From positions 434,001 to 498,000 of the forward strand of contig JADJWI010000001.1 in the NCBI GenBank assembly GCA_016716435.1: a DNA stretch of 64,000 nucleotides, given 5' to 3'. Source of the stretch: Acidobacteriota bacterium (GTDB taxonomy: Bacteria > Acidobacteriota > Blastocatellia > Pyrinomonadales > Pyrinomonadaceae). A program made the translations under genes and the position numbers. The stretch's first letter is position 1. Every line of letters starts with the position of its first letter. The notes beneath the pieces were generated by a model. It was not told the origin of the DNA and did no database searches. It saw nothing but the letters and a program-made list of their open reading frames with translations. Positions 45,310-53,881 of the stretch are shown one piece after another.

Positions 45310-45358
45310 TGTCCGCTATCCACTAACCATTGTCCACTGTCCACTATCCATTATCCAT
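45310..45358. repeat. 7-base tandem repeats (seven units)
   Basis: Seven consecutive degenerate heptamers follow the pattern T-G/A-TCCA-C/T: TGTCCGC, TATCCAC, TAACCAT, TGTCCAC, TGTCCAC, TATCCAT, TATCCAT. The tract overlaps the last few codons of the minus-strand gene at 45344-45616, so the final residues of that protein come from the repeat. Confidence 0.75.
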
Positions 45359-45616
45359 TTGACGAAGCACCTCGGTAAATTTCTCAATCTGCAGCTTCGT
45401 GTTTTCCATCGTCCGTTTTGATTCCATGTACCTCTCCCATTCGCTGGTCATGGTCAGTGCTTTCGTCACGTCCTCATCCAGAGCATGTGCCGCTGCCACG
45501 AGCAGATCGCTCAAAGCCTCATTCGCCTCGAGCAGCGACTGAATGATCGTATAAGCCAACTTCGCATTCGGCCGGTCGATATCAAGCTCACCTTTGTTCA
45601 TCTGTGCAACATTCAT
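45344..45616 (-). CDS. Small hypothetical helical protein
   Basis: The 90-residue protein (or 85 if it starts at the second Met, 45601) is predicted by eye to be all-helical, with a Leu/Ala-rich central stretch (LAYTIIQSLLEANEALSDLLVAAAHAL) and a charged second half that could form a coiled coil. No signal, motif or family is recognised. Its C-terminus extends into a 7-base tandem repeat tract, so the ending may vary between strains. Confidence 0.5.
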   Translation of the reverse strand: MNVAQMNKGELDIDRPNAKLAYTIIQSLLEANEALSDLLVAAAHALDEDVTKALTMTSEWERYMESKRTMENTKLQIEKFTEVLRQMDNG

Positions 45617-45697
45617 TTGGTCTGATTGTATCTGAAACTAGAAAGGGTTCGCCACGACGCGAACCCCCTCTCTCTAAACAAATCATGCCGACTTCCT

Positions 45698-46663
45698 TTA
45701 GTAATCAACTTCAGCTTGCCTTTCCTTGGGCGACGGCAGCGGATCGCCAACGCCGGGCGGAACCGCAAAAAAGTCAGCCTCGATTGAATCACGATACCCG
45801 CCGAACATTACTTTGACCCGACCTGCGATGCGGTCGCCATCTTGCTCATATCGATTGACCGCCGAGTAGATACGATTGGTGAGTTTGGCAATATCATACC
45901 GCTGATCGTCAGCATAAAAGAATATGACCCCGCTCCATTCCGGCCGCAGCGAAAGAAATCCGCCAAACGCCGAACTCAACCAATAATGGTCAAGCTGATC
46001 TTCTGCTATTTCCGGAATCTCCTCGACCAATTCGTCAATTATTACAAATGCCTCCCCGTCTTCATCAAGGTCCTCTGCAAATTCAATTCGTTCACGCTCC
46101 AGGACTGAATCCAAAACGAAACGCCCGTCGTCGCCCCCATCGAAATCGCCGATATACTTATGGTCGAACTTGACTGCCCGGTCCTGCGGAATCGACGGGG
46201 CCGCGAGGGACGATCGCTTTGTTTCTGGAGGTGTCGCACCCTCCGGGACAAGCCAGAATTGCGTCTGGGCACTTTCCATAAAACCGCCGCGAACAAAAGT
46301 CATCCTGGAACGGTCGAACCTTCGAAACAAAAGGTGATTTAGGATCACCCGCTCGTACTGAGGCGACTCGTAAAAGGCCGGCAAAACATCCACGCCATTG
46401 TACAGGATCACATAACCCGTCGACCCGGAGTTGTTCTGAAGTTCAACCATTAATGCGTCAATTCGTGCCCGAAGATCGCAATCGCCCAATGTTCCAAATT
46501 CATCGACCAAAGTTGCTTGCGGGGCCTTCGTGGAATCATCGGAACGTTGCCCAAATGCCGAACCTGACGAGATGAACAGAACTGCCGTCAACACCGCAAA
46601 CGCAAACGCGGCGGGCTGGGACGCAAGTTCACCTTTTGAACGACGATCCGCCATAATCCTCAC
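45698..46663 (-). CDS. Secreted protein of unknown function
   Basis: The 321-residue protein has a signal peptide (FAFAVLTAVLFISSGSAFGQ). The mature sequence has a compact N-terminal half (LVDEFGTLGDCDLRARIDALM ... GYVILYNG) and an acidic C-terminal half with a FFYADDQRYDIAK segment and IAGRVKVMFGGY near the end. The short TGYVILY strand followed by positions such as FRRFDRSRMTFVRGG recalls an OmpA-like or similar alpha/beta module, but I cannot assign it. It ends three bases before the YgfZ gene on the same strand. Confidence 0.6.
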   Translation of the reverse strand: MRIMADRRSKGELASQPAAFAFAVLTAVLFISSGSAFGQRSDDSTKAPQATLVDEFGTLGDCDLRARIDALMVELQNNSGSTGYVILYNGVDVLPAFYESPQYERVILNHLLFRRFDRSRMTFVRGGFMESAQTQFWLVPEGATPPETKRSSLAAPSIPQDRAVKFDHKYIGDFDGGDDGRFVLDSVLERERIEFAEDLDEDGEAFVIIDELVEEIPEIAEDQLDHYWLSSAFGGFLSLRPEWSGVIFFYADDQRYDIAKLTNRIYSAVNRYEQDGDRIAGRVKVMFGGYRDSIEADFFAVPPGVGDPLPSPKERQAEVDY

Positions 46664-46666
46664 ATG

Positions 46667-47560
46667 TTACACCGAACCCACGATAAATGGAAGATTTTTC
46701 ACCATTGCGTTACCGCCCAGATGGTGAAGTTGGGTGCCCTCCTCGAGAAACTCGTGTCGGACATATGCGAGAGCGATGTGCTTTTCGAGCTTCGGCGAGA
46801 ATGTGACGGAGGTTATCCGTCCGGCGTTCTTGCCTTCGGGAGATAAAAGTTCGGCACCGGGATCGGCCTCGCCGGAGAGCAGAAGCCCGGTAAGCTGCTT
46901 CGCTACGTGGCCGCGGAAGTGGATGCGGGCGATGATCTCCTGCCCGATATAGCAGCCTTTGTTGTAAGAGATGAGGCCGTCAAGCCCAAGTTCCGGCACG
47001 ATCGTCGTCTCGTCCATATCAACGCCATAGAGCGGAATGCCGTTTTCTATGCGAAGCGTTTCATACATCTCGGCCGAGATCGACCCGACCTCAAGTTGAT
47101 TTAAAGTCTCTAGAAACGCTCCTGCAGCATCGCTACCGACAAAACATCCGACACTTCTTCCGCCTTCGTACCGAACGCCACCTTCGCCGAGCTCGATCGG
47201 CGGCACGTAGCCAAAAAACTCGAAATAGCGATACTGAGCCGTCAGGTCCTCGACAAAAAAATCGCCGGCAAATGTGAACCGAAACAGATTCTGAAAGACC
47301 TTCTCCCGCGTCGCCTCCTCGGTCTCGATCAGGAACCGCTCGCCCTGCCGCAGCACGCGGACCACCGCAAGCAGCCGCCCCTGCGCATTCGCAAACGCGG
47401 CCAGCATCTGCATCCCGTCCTCGAGCGTTTTCATGTCGTTGGTGATCATCCCGTCCAAAAACGGAATGGCCTCCTTGCCCCAAACCGCGAGCAGCCCCCG
47501 CTGCTGTTCGTAAAATCCTGTCCCGCCAGAGCGGATGTGGTTGTAGATATTTATGTCCAT
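46667..47560 (-). CDS. ygfZ: YgfZ/GcvT-like folate-binding protein
   Basis: The 297-residue protein has the diagnostic KGCYIGQE motif near residue 200 and the aminomethyltransferase-like fold (LEDGMQMLAAFANAQGRL near the N-terminus, IENGIPLYGVDMDETT in the middle). YgfZ proteins use tetrahydrofolate to help make or repair certain Fe-S clusters, such as that of MiaB. The Mrp and A-type carrier genes at 48.2-50.3 kb point the same way, so this stretch groups several Fe-S assembly functions, though in separate transcripts. Confidence 0.9.
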   Translation of the reverse strand: MDINIYNHIRSGGTGFYEQQRGLLAVWGKEAIPFLDGMITNDMKTLEDGMQMLAAFANAQGRLLAVVRVLRQGERFLIETEEATREKVFQNLFRFTFAGDFFVEDLTAQYRYFEFFGYVPPIELGEGGVRYEGGRSVGCFVGSDAAGAFLETLNQLEVGSISAEMYETLRIENGIPLYGVDMDETTIVPELGLDGLISYNKGCYIGQEIIARIHFRGHVAKQLTGLLLSGEADPGAELLSPEGKNAGRITSVTFSPKLEKHIALAYVRHEFLEEGTQLHHLGGNAMVKNLPFIVGSV

Positions 47561-47569
47561 TTGATTCGA

Positions 47570-48160
47570 TTATATAAGTTCGCCGAGCCGTCCGAAATGC
47601 TCAAGCTGCAGACCTAACCCGCGTTGGGCGGCAATGACCTGCGGGCTCGGGTGATAAAGCGGAACAAGCACGCGGCCAAACCAATCAACGGGCCTTCCGG
47701 CTTCGGCCGCAAGCTTTAGGCCGTGCGGCTCGATTGCCTTTATCGCATCAAGTGCGACACCGCCAAGCGTTGCGATGACTGGCGGATCGATCAACTCGAC
47801 CGTCCGCCGCAGAAATACCGAGCAGTTCTTGATCTCGGCCCGCATCGGCTTTCGGTTTGCGTCCGTCGCGGTCCGCGGACTGCACATAACGGCATTGGTG
47901 ATAAATATTTCTTCCCGCGTCAGCCCGATCGAATCGAGCAGCCTCTGAAAGTTCTCGCCCGATTTGTCGCCGTAGAAAGGCCGCCGGGTCCGGTCGGCTC
48001 CTTGCCGACCGGGAGCCTCGGCAATGAACATTACCCGCGGCCCGAGCGTGCCGTTCAATTCGCTCAGCACCGCCGTCTTATCCGCAAGCTCCGGGCAGAT
48101 GCGACACGCCGCCGCCTCACGGCAAAGCGATGCAAAGAGTTTTCGCTTGGACAATCCCAT
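47570..48160 (-). CDS. Uracil-DNA glycosylase, Fe-S type (family 4/5-like)
   Basis: The 196-residue protein has a four-Cys iron-sulfur pattern ([13 protein letters not shown] and later two spaced Cys, in VMCSPRT and IKNCSVF), motif 1 [18 protein letters not shown] and motif 3 LYHPSPQ. These define the thermophile-type UDGs (families 4 and 5). It excises uracil from DNA during base-excision repair. It is encoded ten bases upstream of ygfZ on the same strand and diverges from mrp; a Fe-S protein next to Fe-S assembly genes is fitting. Confidence 0.9.
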   Translation of the reverse strand: MGLSKRKLFASLCREAAACRICPELADKTAVLSELNGTLGPRVMFIAEAPGRQGADRTRRPFYGDKSGENFQRLLDSIGLTREEIFITNAVMCSPRTATDANRKPMRAEIKNCSVFLRRTVELIDPPVIATLGGVALDAIKAIEPHGLKLAAEAGRPVDWFGRVLVPLYHPSPQVIAAQRGLGLQLEHFGRLGELI

Positions 48161-48214
48161 ATCCGAATTTGATAGAATAGCTTTTTACGAAAAGTATCAG
48201 AAACCAAATAAACA

Positions 48215-49300
48215 ATGAGTCAAATTACCGAACAGCAAGTTTTGGATTCGCTAAAGCAGATCATCGACCCCGATCTCAGAAAAGACATCGTAACGCTCGG
48301 CTTTGTCCGCGATGTTGCCATCGAAGGCGGAGACGTCTCGTTCCGTGTCGTGCTGACTACGCCGGCCTGCCCGGTCAAAGAGCAGATGGAAACCGATGCA
48401 CACACGATCGTCTCGGGGCTTGAGGGCGTAACCTCCGTTAAGGTAACGATGGATGCCGAAGTTCCGCAGGGCCGCGGCATTGCAAACAACGTCGCAATTC
48501 CCGGCGTCAAGAACATCATTGCCATCTCGTCCGGCAAGGGCGGCGTCGGCAAATCGACCGTGGCCGTCAACCTTGCCGTCGCTCTCGCACAGAACGGCGC
48601 AAAGGTCGGCATCATGGACGCCGACGTTTACGGGCCGAATGTTCCGATGATGCTCGGCACCGGTTACGACCAACCCGAGGTCGTCGGCGGCCAGCTTAAG
48701 CCTATCGAGGCATATGGCGTAAAGATGATCTCGATGGCGGTGCTTGTTCCGCCTGATAAACCGATGATCCTCCGCGGCCCGATGCTCCACGGTGTTGTGC
48801 GGCAGTTTCTGACGGACGTGAATTGGGGCGAGCTCGATTACCTGATCGTCGATATGCCGCCGGGCACGGGCGATGTTCAGTTAAGTCTGGCTCAGTTAGT
48901 TCCAGTCCAAGGTGCTGTTCTCGTCACGACACCGCAGGAGGTCTCGCTGTCCGACGTCCGCCGTGCGGTCAAGATGTTTGAGCAGGTCGCCGTTCCGGTT
49001 CTCGGCGTTATCGAAAATATGTCGTACTTCATTGCTCCGGATACGGGCACGAAATACGAGATCTTCGGCAAGGGCGGCGGCGAAAAGATCGCCGGCGAAT
49101 ACGGGCTCAATTTCCTGGGGCAGATCCCGATCGGGCTCGAAGTCCGCGAGGGCGGCGATACCGGCCGGCCGGTCGTTGCCTCGGCACCCGATTCGCCGCA
49201 AGCCGCCGCCATCCGAAAGGTCGCCGAAGAGGTCGCCCGCTACGTCTCGATCGAAGCAATGAAGCCCGAACTCAAGATCTTTTCACGCAGTAACGCATGA
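48215..49300 (+). CDS. mrp: Mrp/NBP35-family Fe-S cluster carrier ATPase with MIP18 domain
   Basis: The 361-residue protein has an N-terminal MIP18/DUF59 domain ([15 protein letters not shown]) and a deviant Walker A P-loop ([11 protein letters not shown]). Later markers are [28 protein letters not shown] and VIENMSYF. In many relatives a CxxC pair near the end binds the cluster; no such pair is seen here. It probably transfers Fe-S clusters to apo-proteins in the cytosol. Downstream, a small membrane protein gene overlaps it by four bases. Confidence 0.93.
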   Translation: MSQITEQQVLDSLKQIIDPDLRKDIVTLGFVRDVAIEGGDVSFRVVLTTPACPVKEQMETDAHTIVSGLEGVTSVKVTMDAEVPQGRGIANNVAIPGVKNIIAISSGKGGVGKSTVAVNLAVALAQNGAKVGIMDADVYGPNVPMMLGTGYDQPEVVGGQLKPIEAYGVKMISMAVLVPPDKPMILRGPMLHGVVRQFLTDVNWGELDYLIVDMPPGTGDVQLSLAQLVPVQGAVLVTTPQEVSLSDVRRAVKMFEQVAVPVLGVIENMSYFIAPDTGTKYEIFGKGGGEKIAGEYGLNFLGQIPIGLEVREGGDTGRPVVASAPDSPQAAAIRKVAEEVARYVSIEAMKPELKIFSRSNA

Positions 49301-49806
49301 TCCGTGAGGTCATAGAAAAGAAAGCCGCAAAGGCAATCGCCGAGTCGCGGTATGGCAAGACCAAAGCGGCCCGCTTTTCCGCGGCCGTTCTCGATGAAGA
49401 CCGGCTCGAAGCACCGGATTCGCTTGAGGATACGCTCCAAGACTCGCGATCGAAACGGCGAGTATTGATGATTTGTATCGGCGTCAATGCTGTTTCTTGG
49501 CTGTCGATCTTCTTGATCCCCGACGTCGTCTCAACGGTTGCGATGGGGCTCGAGCTTCTTCTGGCCAAGGGGTCGGCATTGCTCCTCGCTCCAGCGTTCG
49601 GGTTCACTATGCTGGCATCGTTCTCAGTTCTCCGCTCATGGTTCCCGCCAGTTCCGAAAAGCAGCGATGATGGCGGAGTAATGTCGAGCTATGAGCAGGG
49701 TGTCGATTCCTTGCTCACCTGGAAGCTCTGGGTCGCCTCAACCGCCATCGGCGGCGTAAACGCCATCCTTCTCGCCGTCACCTTCGTCTGGTCAAATGGC
49801 GGATAG
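49297..49806 (+). CDS. Hypothetical membrane protein coupled to mrp
   Basis: The 169-residue protein has a charged, Lys/Arg-rich N-terminus (about 50 residues) followed by three hydrophobic segments: RVLMICIGVNAVSWLSIFLI, GLELLLAKGSALLLAPAFGF and LWVASTAIGGVNAILLAVTF. Its start overlaps the mrp stop (ATGA), implying translational coupling. No known family is recognised. It may sit in the inner membrane and affect Mrp localisation, which is a guess from coupling alone. Confidence 0.6.
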   Translation: MIREVIEKKAAKAIAESRYGKTKAARFSAAVLDEDRLEAPDSLEDTLQDSRSKRRVLMICIGVNAVSWLSIFLIPDVVSTVAMGLELLLAKGSALLLAPAFGFTMLASFSVLRSWFPPVPKSSDDGGVMSSYEQGVDSLLTWKLWVASTAIGGVNAILLAVTFVWSNGG

Positions 49807-49924
49807 CGGGCCTTGCCTCAAGAGGTGGTTGCAAAGCTTGTAAATTGTCCAAGAAATGTTTAAGATTACAATTAAGTAAGGATTCGCAGGGCGGGTCCTT
49901 TTCAACAAAAGGAGAAGAACACGA

Positions 49925-50281
49925 ATGTCAGCAGTAGCAGCACCAAATATTGACTTAGGCGTAACTGAAGCAGCTTCGGTCGAAATCAAAAAGTTTTTGG
50001 CCGGCGAAGACGACCTGCCGGAAACGGCCGGGCTTCGCGTACGCGTTGTACCGGGCGGATGCTCCGGATTTCAATACAGTCTGAATATTGAAGAAGAATC
50101 GAAGGCCGGCGATTTCATCCTCGACAAGTTTGGCATCAAGCTTTTTGTCGATATGTTCTCGGCCCAGTATTTGAATGGCGTCGTGGTCGACTACACATCG
50201 AACATGATGGGCTCGGGCTTCACCTTTGAGAACCCGAACGCCACTGGCGGCTGCGGCTGCGGAACGTCGTTCTCTGCCTAA
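49925..50281 (+). CDS. A-type iron-sulfur carrier protein (HesB/IscA/ErpA family)
   Basis: The 118-residue protein has the three cluster-binding Cys of the A-type carriers: Cys46 in VVPGGCSGFQY, and Cys110/Cys112 in GGCGCG near the C-terminus. It hands Fe-S clusters to target enzymes. An AAAGGAGAAGAAC ribosome site lies just upstream of ATG 49925. It is followed by a clear terminator and preceded by mrp. Sequence alone does not separate IscA, SufA and ErpA. Confidence 0.92.
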   Translation: MSAVAAPNIDLGVTEAASVEIKKFLAGEDDLPETAGLRVRVVPGGCSGFQYSLNIEEESKAGDFILDKFGIKLFVDMFSAQYLNGVVVDYTSNMMGSGFTFENPNATGGCGCGTSFSA

Positions 50282-50304
50282 TAGAAGTTACAGTTTTCAC
50301 ATAG

Positions 50305-50338
50305 AAGCCTCGGCATTTCGTCGGGGCTTTTCTTTGCT
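50305..50338 (+). terminator. Rho-independent terminator after the A-type carrier gene
   Basis: AAGCCTCG (50305-50312) pairs with CGGGGCTT (50322-50329), one G-T pair included, followed by TTTCTTT. It lies 24 bases past the stop. Confidence 0.75.
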
Positions 50339-50572
50339 TTTGCCGGCTCTCTTGCAATCGAACTATGGAAAATGCTAGGGTATTGTTTGGCTAGCAACGT
50401 GGGACCCGCATTTCCTGCTTTCATGCCGGCCGTCAAAAGAAACAAGAAAAAAATTAGAACGCATTATTTGATCGTTACCGATCTTGATTCCAACTTCGCT
50501 TTGCGACCCCTTCTTGGCAACGAGCCATTTGCAACCGCGTTCTGCAAAAAAGATCATCAGGAGAAATAAGGT

Positions 50573-51259
50573 TTGAAGTTTAATTCATTGGTTCGTATAG
50601 CGTTGTCCGTTTTATGTTTGGGTGTTTTTGCGTCTGCTACGGTTGTAGCTCAAGACCGCCCAAGGGTGGTAAAGCCGGTCTCGAGCCGGCCGATCAATCA
50701 GCCGCCCGCCCAACCGCAAACCCAGCCAGTAGTCACCCGCTCAACCTCACAACGCCCCGCACTTACCAGTGATATAAATGTCGTCCCCGCAGAGCCGCTT
50801 GTAAAAAAGACCGGCGAATCTAGCCCGGTCAAAGCAATGAACAAGGCCGCCGCCCGTCGGACGGTTTATGGCGGTTCCGCTTCGAGCCTAATTCTTCAGG
50901 GTATCAACAGCCGTCTTGGCATCCCCTATCGCTACGGCTCACAGGGCCCTTACACCTATGATTGCTCCGGATTCGTCTGGGCCGTCTTCCGCGACTCGGG
51001 CATCGAATTCGAAAGGACGAGTGCTCGTTCGCTTTGGGCGATGTCAACACCGGTGACCGGCGACGAGCGATACGTTTTCGGCACTCTCGTATTCCTGAAC
51101 AAACTCGGCCACATCGGCATCGTCGCCGATGAGAACGGTTTCTACCACGCCTCGCGCAGTAAGGGCATTACGTACTCGCCTTTCAAAGGATATTGGGAAA
51201 AACGAATTGACGGTTTCCGCAGGCTGGATCTGCCGGTCGCCGATACTCTGGCCAAATAG
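50573..51259 (+). CDS. NlpC/P60 (C40) cell-wall peptidase, secreted
   Basis: The 228-residue protein has a signal peptide (SLVRIALSVLCLGVFASATV), a Pro/Gln/Thr-rich linker of about 60 residues, and a C-terminal NlpC/P60 domain. That domain has catalytic Cys in YDCSGFVWAVF (near residue 131), His in KLGHIGIV and a second His in FYHASRSKG. Such enzymes cleave peptide bonds in peptidoglycan stems. The start is TTG 50573, supported by AGGAGA eight bases upstream; no ATG exists in this frame at the proper distance. A strong terminator follows. Confidence 0.9.
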   Translation: MKFNSLVRIALSVLCLGVFASATVVAQDRPRVVKPVSSRPINQPPAQPQTQPVVTRSTSQRPALTSDINVVPAEPLVKKTGESSPVKAMNKAAARRTVYGGSASSLILQGINSRLGIPYRYGSQGPYTYDCSGFVWAVFRDSGIEFERTSARSLWAMSTPVTGDERYVFGTLVFLNKLGHIGIVADENGFYHASRSKGITYSPFKGYWEKRIDGFRRLDLPVADTLAK

Positions 51260-51281
51260 CCATCACGAACAAAACATTTCT

Positions 51282-51313
51282 AAAGCCGGGGAAATTTACT
51301 TCTCCGGCTTTTC
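51282..51313. terminator. Rho-independent terminator after the NlpC/P60 gene
   Basis: AAAGCCGGGGA pairs with TCTCCGGCTTT (one mismatch) across a short AT-rich loop and is followed by T residues. It lies 22 bases past the stop and can also serve the convergent small gene at 51335-51544. Confidence 0.75.
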
Positions 51314-51334
51314 TGATTTTGGGTAACGTAGCCG

Positions 51335-51544
51335 TCAGGCAATAAAGCCCGGCCGGCTATTCGAATGGGTCGATTCGCCGAAGGCGGCGACATGAGCGAT
51401 AGAAACATTGAACGTCTTCCCGTCCTCGTCAGCTATCACAACGATCCCGTTGCCAACAAACTTTACCTTACCGCGTAGTGTCACGCCCGGTCCGATGACC
51501 AGATCGACCTCTTTTCCTTCCATTCCGGCTAAAAGCTCTTCCAT
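51335..51544 (-). CDS. Small hypothetical protein, Sm-like strand pattern
   Basis: The 69-residue protein is a run of short beta-strands: EVDLVIGPGVTLRGKVKFVGNG, then GIVVIADEDGKTFNVSIAHVAAF. The pattern of an N-terminal helix followed by a strand-turn-strand barrel resembles Sm/LSm folds such as Hfq, but key Sm residues are not certain. It is single-copy in this window and convergent with the NlpC/P60 gene. Annotation as an RNA-binding protein would be premature. Confidence 0.6.
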   Translation of the reverse strand: MEELLAGMEGKEVDLVIGPGVTLRGKVKFVGNGIVVIADEDGKTFNVSIAHVAAFGESTHSNSRPGFIA

Positions 51545-51705
51545 AAATATAATTAGATAACAGAATAGTTTGCCGTTTCATTCTATTCCCTTCTCTGTTT
51601 AGCGCCAAACCACCGCCGATCGAATGCGAATCTTGCACCTTAATGTTCAGATTGACCGATTTTCGCTCATTTCGCGTCACAGTCGATCATTTTGAAAAAT
51701 TAGTG

Positions 51706-51760
51706 TTGCCTTATGTTTGTCAGTGTTGTAAATTGTTAACTGACTCACGGTTCGTGAGTC
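51706..51760 (+). promoter_or_regulatory. Promoter plus perfect hairpin upstream of the subtilisin gene
   Basis: TTGCCT (51706-51711) is spaced 17 bases from TAAATT (51729-51734). Directly downstream is a perfect 8-pair hairpin, GACTCACG-GTT-CGTGAGTC (51742-51760), at about the +1 to +20 position of the transcript. A hairpin at this place may stabilise the mRNA 5' end or be an operator. Confidence 0.45.
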
Positions 51761-51829
51761 GATCCTATCGCCCCTCTCAAAAAGGCCTCGCAGTACCCCA
51801 TCTCAGTTTTAGGAGCTGATCAAACCAAG

Positions 51830-53689
51830 ATGAAAAGACTCTCTCTTGTCCTTGTCGTAGGCATAGCCGCCATGTCGGCTCTCCTGGTTCTCTCACCACA
51901 GACCTCGGGTAAGTCTGAAAAACTGATCAAACACGAAAATTCCGTCCCCGGGCGGTACATCGTTGTTTTTGATCCTGATTCGGTTCAGGGGTTTTCTACC
52001 GAAGCGGAAATGAGCGCCGTCGCACACAATATCGCCGCCGAATATAACGCGGCTGTCGATAAAGTGTGGGAAAGCGCCGTTCAGGGCTTCTCGGCCGAAA
52101 TGTCCGCAAAAGACGCCGAAATGCTCAGCCGCGACCCGCGCGTCAAGCTGGTCGAAGAGGATATGATCGCCTATGCCGGCAACGTGCAGGGCTCTGCTGA
52201 CTGGGGCCTTGACCGCATTGACCAACGTGGACTACCGCTCAATGGAGCATTTTCTTATGCTGAGACCGGGCAGGGTGTTAACGTATATGTAATAGACAGT
52301 GGCATCCGCCCGACCCATGTTGATTTTGGCGGGCGAGCTGCAGTCGCTTTTGATGCGGTCAATGATGGCCAGAATGGCATTGACTGCCACGGCCACGGCA
52401 CACACGTAGCCGGTACGGTCGCAAGCTCGACCTACGGCGTGGCAAAGAATGCGAATGTCTATGGCGTTCGCGTACTCGCCTGCAACGGTTCGGGTCTGGT
52501 GTCAAACATCATCACCGGCGTCAATTGGGTTAAGAACAATCGCGTAAACCCGGCAGTCGTCAACATGAGCCTCTGGGTCAGCGCAGTTTCGAGCACGCTC
52601 GACAGTGCGATCAACAGTTCGGTCGCTTCGGGCGTAACGCACGTTGTTGCCGCCGGCAACCGAAACCTTGATGCTTGCAACTATTCGCCCTCAAGCGCGT
52701 CGTCTGCACTTGTCGTCGCCGCTACCGGCAGTGACGACGCGAAGGCTTCCTATTCGAACTGGGGGACGTGTGTGGATCTCTTCGCTCCAGGCTCCGGCAT
52801 CACATCGCTCGGGCATTCGAGCGACACAGCAATTCGTGGCATGAGCGGCACATCGATGTCCTCGCCGATGGTCGCCGGTGCCGCAGCACTTTATCTTCAG
52901 GCAAATCCGACCGCAAGCCCGACGACCGTAAAGAATCGCATTCTTGCTGACTCGACAACCGGTACCGTTAGCGGACTTGATACCGTTACGCCGAACAAGA
53001 TGCTTTACTCATGGCTCGGCGACTCGCAACCGCCGACGCCCGGATCGGTCACGATCATCAAGCAGGTCGTTACCGCAGACGGCGGAACAGCTTCAAGCGA
53101 GGAATTCATCTATTCCGCCAGCAATATCGGCTCGGACTCGTTTGCCCTTATCGATAACGACGCTCCGCCCGCCGACCGCTACGTAAATCCCTCTATTTAT
53201 GTGCAGAACGTTTCGAGCGTGATCACGGTTACCGAAGATACGAAACTCGGCTGGATGCTGACCGGCATCGAGTGTACTGAGACCGCAGGCGGCGGACAGC
53301 CTAATCAACAAAATTCGACCACGGACCTTTCTTCAAAAACTGCTACCCTGATCGTCGAAGAGGGCGAGAACGTTACCTGCACCTTCACCGGCAGCCAGAT
53401 AGCACCTACATCCGCACCGGTGACCGTAAGCGGCCGTATTCTCGACACGCAGGGAATGGCAGTTCGGCTCGAAAGAGTGATCGCCCAAAATGCCTTTACC
53501 GGCGAGACCCAGATCGTAACGGTAAATTCATTCGGATACTTCGTATTCGAAGGGCTTTCGGCGGGCGAAACGTATTTCATAATGGCCGCTGAATCGAAAC
53601 GCCACACGTTTTCTCCATCGATAATTCAGATCACACCGAACGAGGACCTGTCCGAGGTGAATTTCACAGCGAACCATCGCATTGAGTAG
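51830..53689 (+). CDS. Secreted S8-family subtilisin-like peptidase (proteinase K type)
   Basis: The 619-residue protein has a signal peptide, an I9-type propeptide (RYIVVFDPDSV ... VKLVEEDMIAY), and the S8 catalytic domain. The catalytic Asp is in VYVIDSGIRPTHVDFGG (near 156), the His in CHGHGTHVAGT (near 187) and the Ser in RGMSGTSMSSPMVAG (near 341). After the catalytic domain come a beta-rich module (TIIKQVVTADGGTASSEEF, with likely disulfide Cys) and the shared C-terminal domain (NSFGYFVFEGLSAGETY). It is probably an exported degradative protease. Confidence 0.93.
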   Translation: MKRLSLVLVVGIAAMSALLVLSPQTSGKSEKLIKHENSVPGRYIVVFDPDSVQGFSTEAEMSAVAHNIAAEYNAAVDKVWESAVQGFSAEMSAKDAEMLSRDPRVKLVEEDMIAYAGNVQGSADWGLDRIDQRGLPLNGAFSYAETGQGVNVYVIDSGIRPTHVDFGGRAAVAFDAVNDGQNGIDCHGHGTHVAGTVASSTYGVAKNANVYGVRVLACNGSGLVSNIITGVNWVKNNRVNPAVVNMSLWVSAVSSTLDSAINSSVASGVTHVVAAGNRNLDACNYSPSSASSALVVAATGSDDAKASYSNWGTCVDLFAPGSGITSLGHSSDTAIRGMSGTSMSSPMVAGAAALYLQANPTASPTTVKNRILADSTTGTVSGLDTVTPNKMLYSWLGDSQPPTPGSVTIIKQVVTADGGTASSEEFIYSASNIGSDSFALIDNDAPPADRYVNPSIYVQNVSSVITVTEDTKLGWMLTGIECTETAGGGQPNQQNSTTDLSSKTATLIVEEGENVTCTFTGSQIAPTSAPVTVSGRILDTQGMAVRLERVIAQNAFTGETQIVTVNSFGYFVFEGLSAGETYFIMAAESKRHTFSPSIIQITPNEDLSEVNFTANHRIE

Positions 53690-53711
53690 TTCTAACTTCG
53701 GGCCATAGATT

Positions 53712-53750
53712 AAAGGGCTGCCAACTTTGGCGGCCCTTTTTTTGTTTTTT
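53712..53750 (+). terminator. Rho-independent terminator after the subtilisin gene
   Basis: AAAGGGCTGCC pairs with GGCGGCCCTTT (one T-G pair) around a six-base loop and is followed by seven T residues, a G and six more T. It lies 22 bases past the stop. Confidence 0.85.
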
Positions 53751-53819
53751 GCATTTTCTGGAAGTTCGATGGCATTGGACGTATTCGAACAGCAAACGCG
53801 AAAGGAAACTTCGTCAACT

Positions 53820-53856
53820 AAACAAACACGTGGCTATCCCCGTTTGTTTGTCCACG
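53820..53856 (+). promoter_or_regulatory. Alternative-hairpin leader before a secreted-protein gene
   Basis: AAACAAAC (53820-53827) is complementary to GTTTGTTT (53842-53849). CGTGG (53829-53833), inside that loop, is complementary to CCACG (53852-53856). The two helices interleave, but the connecting loop of two bases is too short to span the first helix, so they are probably mutually exclusive. The GGAG ribosome site lies about ten bases downstream. Confidence 0.35.
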
Positions 53857-53881
53857 TTCGATTTTGGAGTAAATAGAGAAA

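Noticed and set aside
53820..53856. An H-type pseudoknot before the secreted-protein gene
   Set aside because: The two helices interleave, but the linker of two bases cannot span an eight-pair helix; kept only as alternative hairpins.
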